A DNA stretch of 64,000 nt from NCBI GenBank assembly GCA_022711755.1, contig JAKLEA010000001.1, positions 62,001 through 126,000 on the forward strand. Reading direction: 5' to 3'. Below, piece by piece: positions 61,075 to 64,000 of this stretch. This stretch comes from Planctomycetota bacterium. Its GTDB lineage: Bacteria; Planctomycetota; Brocadiia; SM23-32; JAKLEA01. A program made the translations under genes and the position numbers. The stretch's first letter is position 1; every line of letters starts with the position of its first letter. The notes below the pieces were generated by a model that saw nothing but the letters and a program-made list of their open reading frames with translations, ran no database searches and was not told the origin of the DNA.

Positions 61075-62238
61075 CTAGCCTGGTTTCGGAAGAATTTCGT
61101 CCTGCGCGGCATGCCATTCCTCCTTTGCCTGCCGCCATTCGTCCTTTCGCAGCAAAGCCTCGAAGATCAGGCCCTTGCGGCGCGTCAGGCATGAGAGGAC
61201 GCGGCGGAAATATGCGCCCAGCGATTCTTCGCCGCCCCTTTCGAACGACACATAGGCGAATCGCCCCGCAGCTGCGATTTTGGAAACCTGCGCCGCCATG
61301 TCGCCGCCGGTTGAAAAGTTCATCCCCCGCAGCCAGGGATTCTCAAGGTAGGCGGCATGGAGATGAATCCCCTCGCGGCGTCCGCCGCCCCTGACTCCGC
61401 CGCAGTAGTGCATCCACCCACCGCCGAATGCCTCAAGAGTTTTTACGTGGTAAGGTTGGATGAATTCGCGGAACATCCCCTCGTTCAACAGAATTCCGCT
61501 GTCGTCGCAAGCTCGGACCCCGCCGGTCTCCGACCACAGGCCGCTTGCGTTGCCGGAATTCAACGGCTCTCCAGACAGACGTTTGCAGAGCTTTCCAACA
61601 ACAATGTACGCCTTTGCCGATTGCTCCATGAGCCGATGAACGAAGCCGGGATCGTCGTACATATCCGTGAAGATGTCATGCCCGCGCGACTGGCAGGCTA
61701 TGTCAAAAGCGCCTTGAAGGTCACAGTGATGCACGGGGATGGAATCTGAAAGCCCTCTCTCCCGCAGGATGGTTAGATGATGCTGCGTGTGTTCGATCAG
61801 CCGAGGCATTACCCCAAGCGCTGAAACGTCTTCCGGAACCTTGAACTCTTTCAGGATTTCAAGGGGGACTCTTTCAGTCGTCCAGGGTTTCGTCTGTTCG
61901 GGGACCGTATAACCGATGCCGAAGACGCTGGGGACGCAGATGACGCCGAGGTCGGCGCGAACGCCTGCGATTGAATCGGAACCCGCGCGGAGGCGTCCTG
62001 CCTGGCTCCGCAACTGCGTGTAGAGACTTTTCGCGGGATCGTGAAACTGTTCGCTCCAGTTGAAGTCCGGCAAACCGGAAAGCTCTGGGACCGGCGCGCC
62101 GAAACAGATGGGCAGGTAATCCGCCTCGCGGTTGGCGAACGTCGCGGCCTGCCGGCGCCTGCCATCGGACAGCGCATGCGGGTTCACAGTTATTGCTTCA
62201 CATACTCGTTCTAGCAGATCTGCAATATTATCAGGCAT
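61075..62238 (-). CDS. UroD-like methyltransferase-family protein (H-x-C type)
   Basis: A 387-residue UroD/MtaA-superfamily protein; AAGGA lies upstream of ATG 62238. Features are YLPICFGAPVPELSGLPDF, GVICVPSVFGIGYTVPEQ, VHHCDLQGAFDIACQSRG and CDDSGILLNEGMFREFIQPY. The putative zinc site is WMHYCGGVRGGG. This H-Y-C matches the H-x-C of MtaA-type methyltransferases, unlike the three other copies in the window. It is coupled to the SpoIIM-like and FGGY-kinase genes. It may act on a methylated substrate, but the partner corrinoid protein is not in the window. Confidence 0.85.
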   Translation of the reverse strand: MPDNIADLLERVCEAITVNPHALSDGRRRQAATFANREADYLPICFGAPVPELSGLPDFNWSEQFHDPAKSLYTQLRSQAGRLRAGSDSIAGVRADLGVICVPSVFGIGYTVPEQTKPWTTERVPLEILKEFKVPEDVSALGVMPRLIEHTQHHLTILRERGLSDSIPVHHCDLQGAFDIACQSRGHDIFTDMYDDPGFVHRLMEQSAKAYIVVGKLCKRLSGEPLNSGNASGLWSETGGVRACDDSGILLNEGMFREFIQPYHVKTLEAFGGGWMHYCGGVRGGGRREGIHLHAAYLENPWLRGMNFSTGGDMAAQVSKIAAAGRFAYVSFERGGEESLGAYFRRVLSCLTRRKGLIFEALLRKDEWRQAKEEWHAAQDEILPKPG

Positions 62239-62335
62239 TGCGCAATTCCTTGCCTTGCGATGAACGGTTTCTTTTTATCTTACTGAGTATTCAGGACGCG
62301 TTTGAAGCATGTCTTCACGGATTCAAGCAGAAAAC

Positions 62336-63607
62336 TCAGATCTGATCCAGGTTGGATAAAACCTTTCGGAAGGCTTCGGCATGCTGGTCAACGATCTTGG
62401 GCATGTTGACCGAGAAACGCGGAGCCGAGATCAACCTGTCATTGATGTTTTCGGCAATCGGCAACGATCCGGGGCCAAGCCGTGTATCTCGTGATGCGAA
62501 GGCGATTGAAGTCGGTTTGCCGTCGCCGTAGACGTCAAGTTCGTTCCACAGCGGGTGCAGGTGATGGCAGTAGTATGTGCCGGCTGAAGTCGGGCTGCCC
62601 TCGGCGCTGATCGCTTCGCAGATTCGCTTTGCCGGGACCTTGCTGATGATCTCATCGCCCAGGATGATCCGCTCGCAATAACTTGAACCCACCGCGCAGC
62701 GCTCGTCATCGAAGGGCCAATGCGGTTTGACGCCGGGTATGTCGCGCAGTTTGTTGTAGAAGCGCTCGCTTGCCGAAACGCCTTCGGCGCGTCTCGCATC
62801 GAACTTTTTCAACTGGGCGCGGGCGATCGCGCTGGTCATCTGGTGCATGCGGAACTTGTGCCCGCCCCACGGCAGGCCGGCGTATTTCAGACGATTGGGG
62901 TCCTGAACGCATGATGCTATGCGCTCATAGTGCCCGAAGCAGACGGCTTGCTCGTAGATATTGCGGTCGTTGGTGGTCAACACGCCGCCTTCGCCGGTGG
63001 CGAATGGCTTGCTAGACATGATTGACGCCGCGCCGACGTGGCCGATGCTCCCGACCTTCCTGTCGCGGAAGGTTGAGCCATGCGCGTGGGAGAAATCTTC
63101 AACGACCTTGATCCCCGTTCCATCAACCATGTCAATGATCGCGTCCATGTCTGCCGGGTAGCCGAACAGATGGACGACGATGATGGCCTTTGTCTTGGAC
63201 GTTATACGCTTGGCCACGTCCTTCGGATCGAGGCAGAGAGTGAACGGGTCAATGTCGCAGAAGACGGGCGTCGCTCCCAGGGAAAGCAACTGCGTGTGAG
63301 TGGCCCAGAAGGTATATGTGGGGGTGATGACCTCATCGCCGCGGCGTACGCCCGCGCCGTAGAGGGCGCAGTGAATGGCCGACGTGCCGTTGTTACAGGC
63401 TAGACAGAATTCCGTGCCTTCCCATTCGGCGAATTCCTTTTCGAACTTCTCTGTAACATCCGTGTTGGACATGCTGCGCGCTCGTAGAACTTCCAGCACG
63501 GCATTTTCGTCCTCTTTTGTGAGGATCGGCCAATCGAACAATTCCGGGGCCTGTTTTGAAACGGCGGGTTTGCCGCCATGGATTGCCAGTGTAGTCTTTG
63601 TCGTCAC
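62336..63607 (-). CDS. DegT/DnrJ/EryC1/StrS aminotransferase
   Basis: A 423-residue PLP-dependent sugar aminotransferase or related enzyme. The GTG at 63607 is 7 bases after GGAG; a GTG six codons earlier lacks a site. Motifs are LAIHGGKPAV, FCLACNNGTSAIHCALYGAG, GDEVITPTYTFWATH, VEDFSHAHGSTFRDRKVGSI and SIMSSKPFATGEGGVLTTN, with the PLP-binding Lys in SSKPFATGEGG (G-E-G-G). Related enzymes make amino sugars for surface polysaccharides; the AHBA-synthase-like GGKPAV opening is also common in sugar-amination proteins. It is a separate unit from the UroD-like operon, 97 bases upstream of it. Confidence 0.9.
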   Translation of the reverse strand: MTTKTTLAIHGGKPAVSKQAPELFDWPILTKEDENAVLEVLRARSMSNTDVTEKFEKEFAEWEGTEFCLACNNGTSAIHCALYGAGVRRGDEVITPTYTFWATHTQLLSLGATPVFCDIDPFTLCLDPKDVAKRITSKTKAIIVVHLFGYPADMDAIIDMVDGTGIKVVEDFSHAHGSTFRDRKVGSIGHVGAASIMSSKPFATGEGGVLTTNDRNIYEQAVCFGHYERIASCVQDPNRLKYAGLPWGGHKFRMHQMTSAIARAQLKKFDARRAEGVSASERFYNKLRDIPGVKPHWPFDDERCAVGSSYCERIILGDEIISKVPAKRICEAISAEGSPTSAGTYYCHHLHPLWNELDVYGDGKPTSIAFASRDTRLGPGSLPIAENINDRLISAPRFSVNMPKIVDQHAEAFRKVLSNLDQI

Positions 63608-63674
63608 TTGTCTGCTCCTGAACACAACTCAACTGAAAGCGTTCTCAACTTTACCGTACAAATCTGTTCTCAAG

Positions 63675-64000
63675 CTACTTCCAGATAGCGAGCGGACGCA
63701 ACCATCCTTCCGGTGTTCGCGTATAGCGCCCATCAAGCCTGCAAAGATCAAAATAGGTGTGTCTGAATTCGAGGTCCAATTGCATTGCTTTGACAAGGTG
63801 CTTCTTGTTCAAAATCATATCGCCCTTGTTGAAGGCGGCGTCGGCGATGATTTTATGCGCGAAGCCAATTTCCGGATACAATTCCACGTATCGTTCTCCC
63901 ATCTCAATGGTCTTTTCAATTTCTCCCGAAACATAATAGGCATCAATGAGCATGAGTAACGCCAATGGCTGATCAGGCGTTATTTTCAAAGATTCTTTGT
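63675..64000 (-). CDS. TPR-type protein, partial (5' end beyond the window)
   Basis: The frame is open from the window edge to the stop at 63675, giving 108 residues of the C-terminus. Helix pairs with TPR-like spacing are visible (LALLMLIDAYYVSGEIEKTI, LYPEIGFAHKIIADAAFNKG, MILNKKHLVKAMQLDLEF). An in-frame TTG at 63989 is not a likely start. Function unknown. Confidence 0.6.
   Translation of the reverse strand, partial: KESLKITPDQPLALLMLIDAYYVSGEIEKTIEMGERYVELYPEIGFAHKIIADAAFNKGDMILNKKHLVKAMQLDLEFRHTYFDLCRLDGRYTRTPEGWLRPLAIWK

Overview
The window looks like a chromosomal segment (probably a metagenome contig) of a GC-rich, diderm, free-living heterotroph. The gene families are the ones usually met in Planctomycetota/Lentisphaerota-type genomes or in neighbouring uncultured lineages such as Sumerlaeota or Hydrogenedentota. 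They include several UroD-like methyltransferase-family proteins, Gfo/Idh/MocA dehydrogenases, right-handed parallel beta-helix proteins, formylglycine-generating-enzyme (SUMF1) domain lipoproteins, large glycosidases, and intergenic palindromic repeats that spill into coding sequence. The phylum is inferred from gene content only; there is no rRNA or tRNA gene to fix it. Both ends cut genes: uvrC on the left and a TPR protein on the right.

Layout. 1-3.2 kb: uvrC (partial) behind a sensor histidine kinase. 3.4-9.6 kb: Tat-exported amidohydrolase lipoprotein, beta-helix protein, glutathione peroxidase lipoprotein, class II aldolase-like protein, UroD-like protein. 9.7-14.6 kb: a tightly packed run encoding an ACT-domain protein, a UPF0210 protein and an unusual membrane glycosyltransferase/glycerophosphodiesterase fusion. 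14.7-25.3 kb: beta-mannosidase, two UroD-like proteins, a PQQ-type beta-propeller lipoprotein, a 1002-residue glycosidase and a sugar-nucleotide epimerase. 25.3-26.4 kb: a segment bounded by inverted copies of a roughly 40-bp repeat and holding a TPR gene fragment and a GxxExxY nuclease-fold gene. 26.4-32.4 kb: two SUMF1 proteins, a beta-helix lipoprotein and a radical SAM/SPASM-like protein. 32.9-46.8 kb: dehydrogenases, RtcA, TlpA-like thioredoxin, PPK2, FHA protein, SppA and a 2-hydroxyacyl-CoA dehydratase-like protein.

46.9-50.2 kb is a complete arsenic operon: arsR, arsC, a small Cys-rich protein, arsM and acr3. It is driven by a consensus promoter overlapped by a 28-bp perfect palindrome. 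50.2-55.6 kb carries an S41 protease, an ECF sigma/anti-sigma pair, and a CoA-disulfide-reductase/rhodanese gene followed, in the -1 frame, by TusA-DsrE. The two halves are separated only by a nine-A run that contains a correctly phased A AAA AAA slippery heptamer. 55.7-64 kb: sialidase-like protein, dehydrogenase, a UroD-like/SpoIIM/FGGY-kinase operon, a DegT aminotransferase and a partial TPR gene.

The shared theme is breakdown and remodelling of complex, possibly methylated, carbohydrates: secreted glycosidases, beta-helix proteins, sugar dehydrogenases, aldolase, kinase and UroD-like proteins. Stress modules (arsenic, peroxide, sulfane sulfur, polyphosphate, DNA repair) are interspersed. 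The most interesting points are the split CoADR-rhodanese/TusA-DsrE gene at a slippery run, the repeat-bounded GxxExxY segment, the small Cys-rich arsenic-operon protein and the glycosyltransferase-GDPD fusion.
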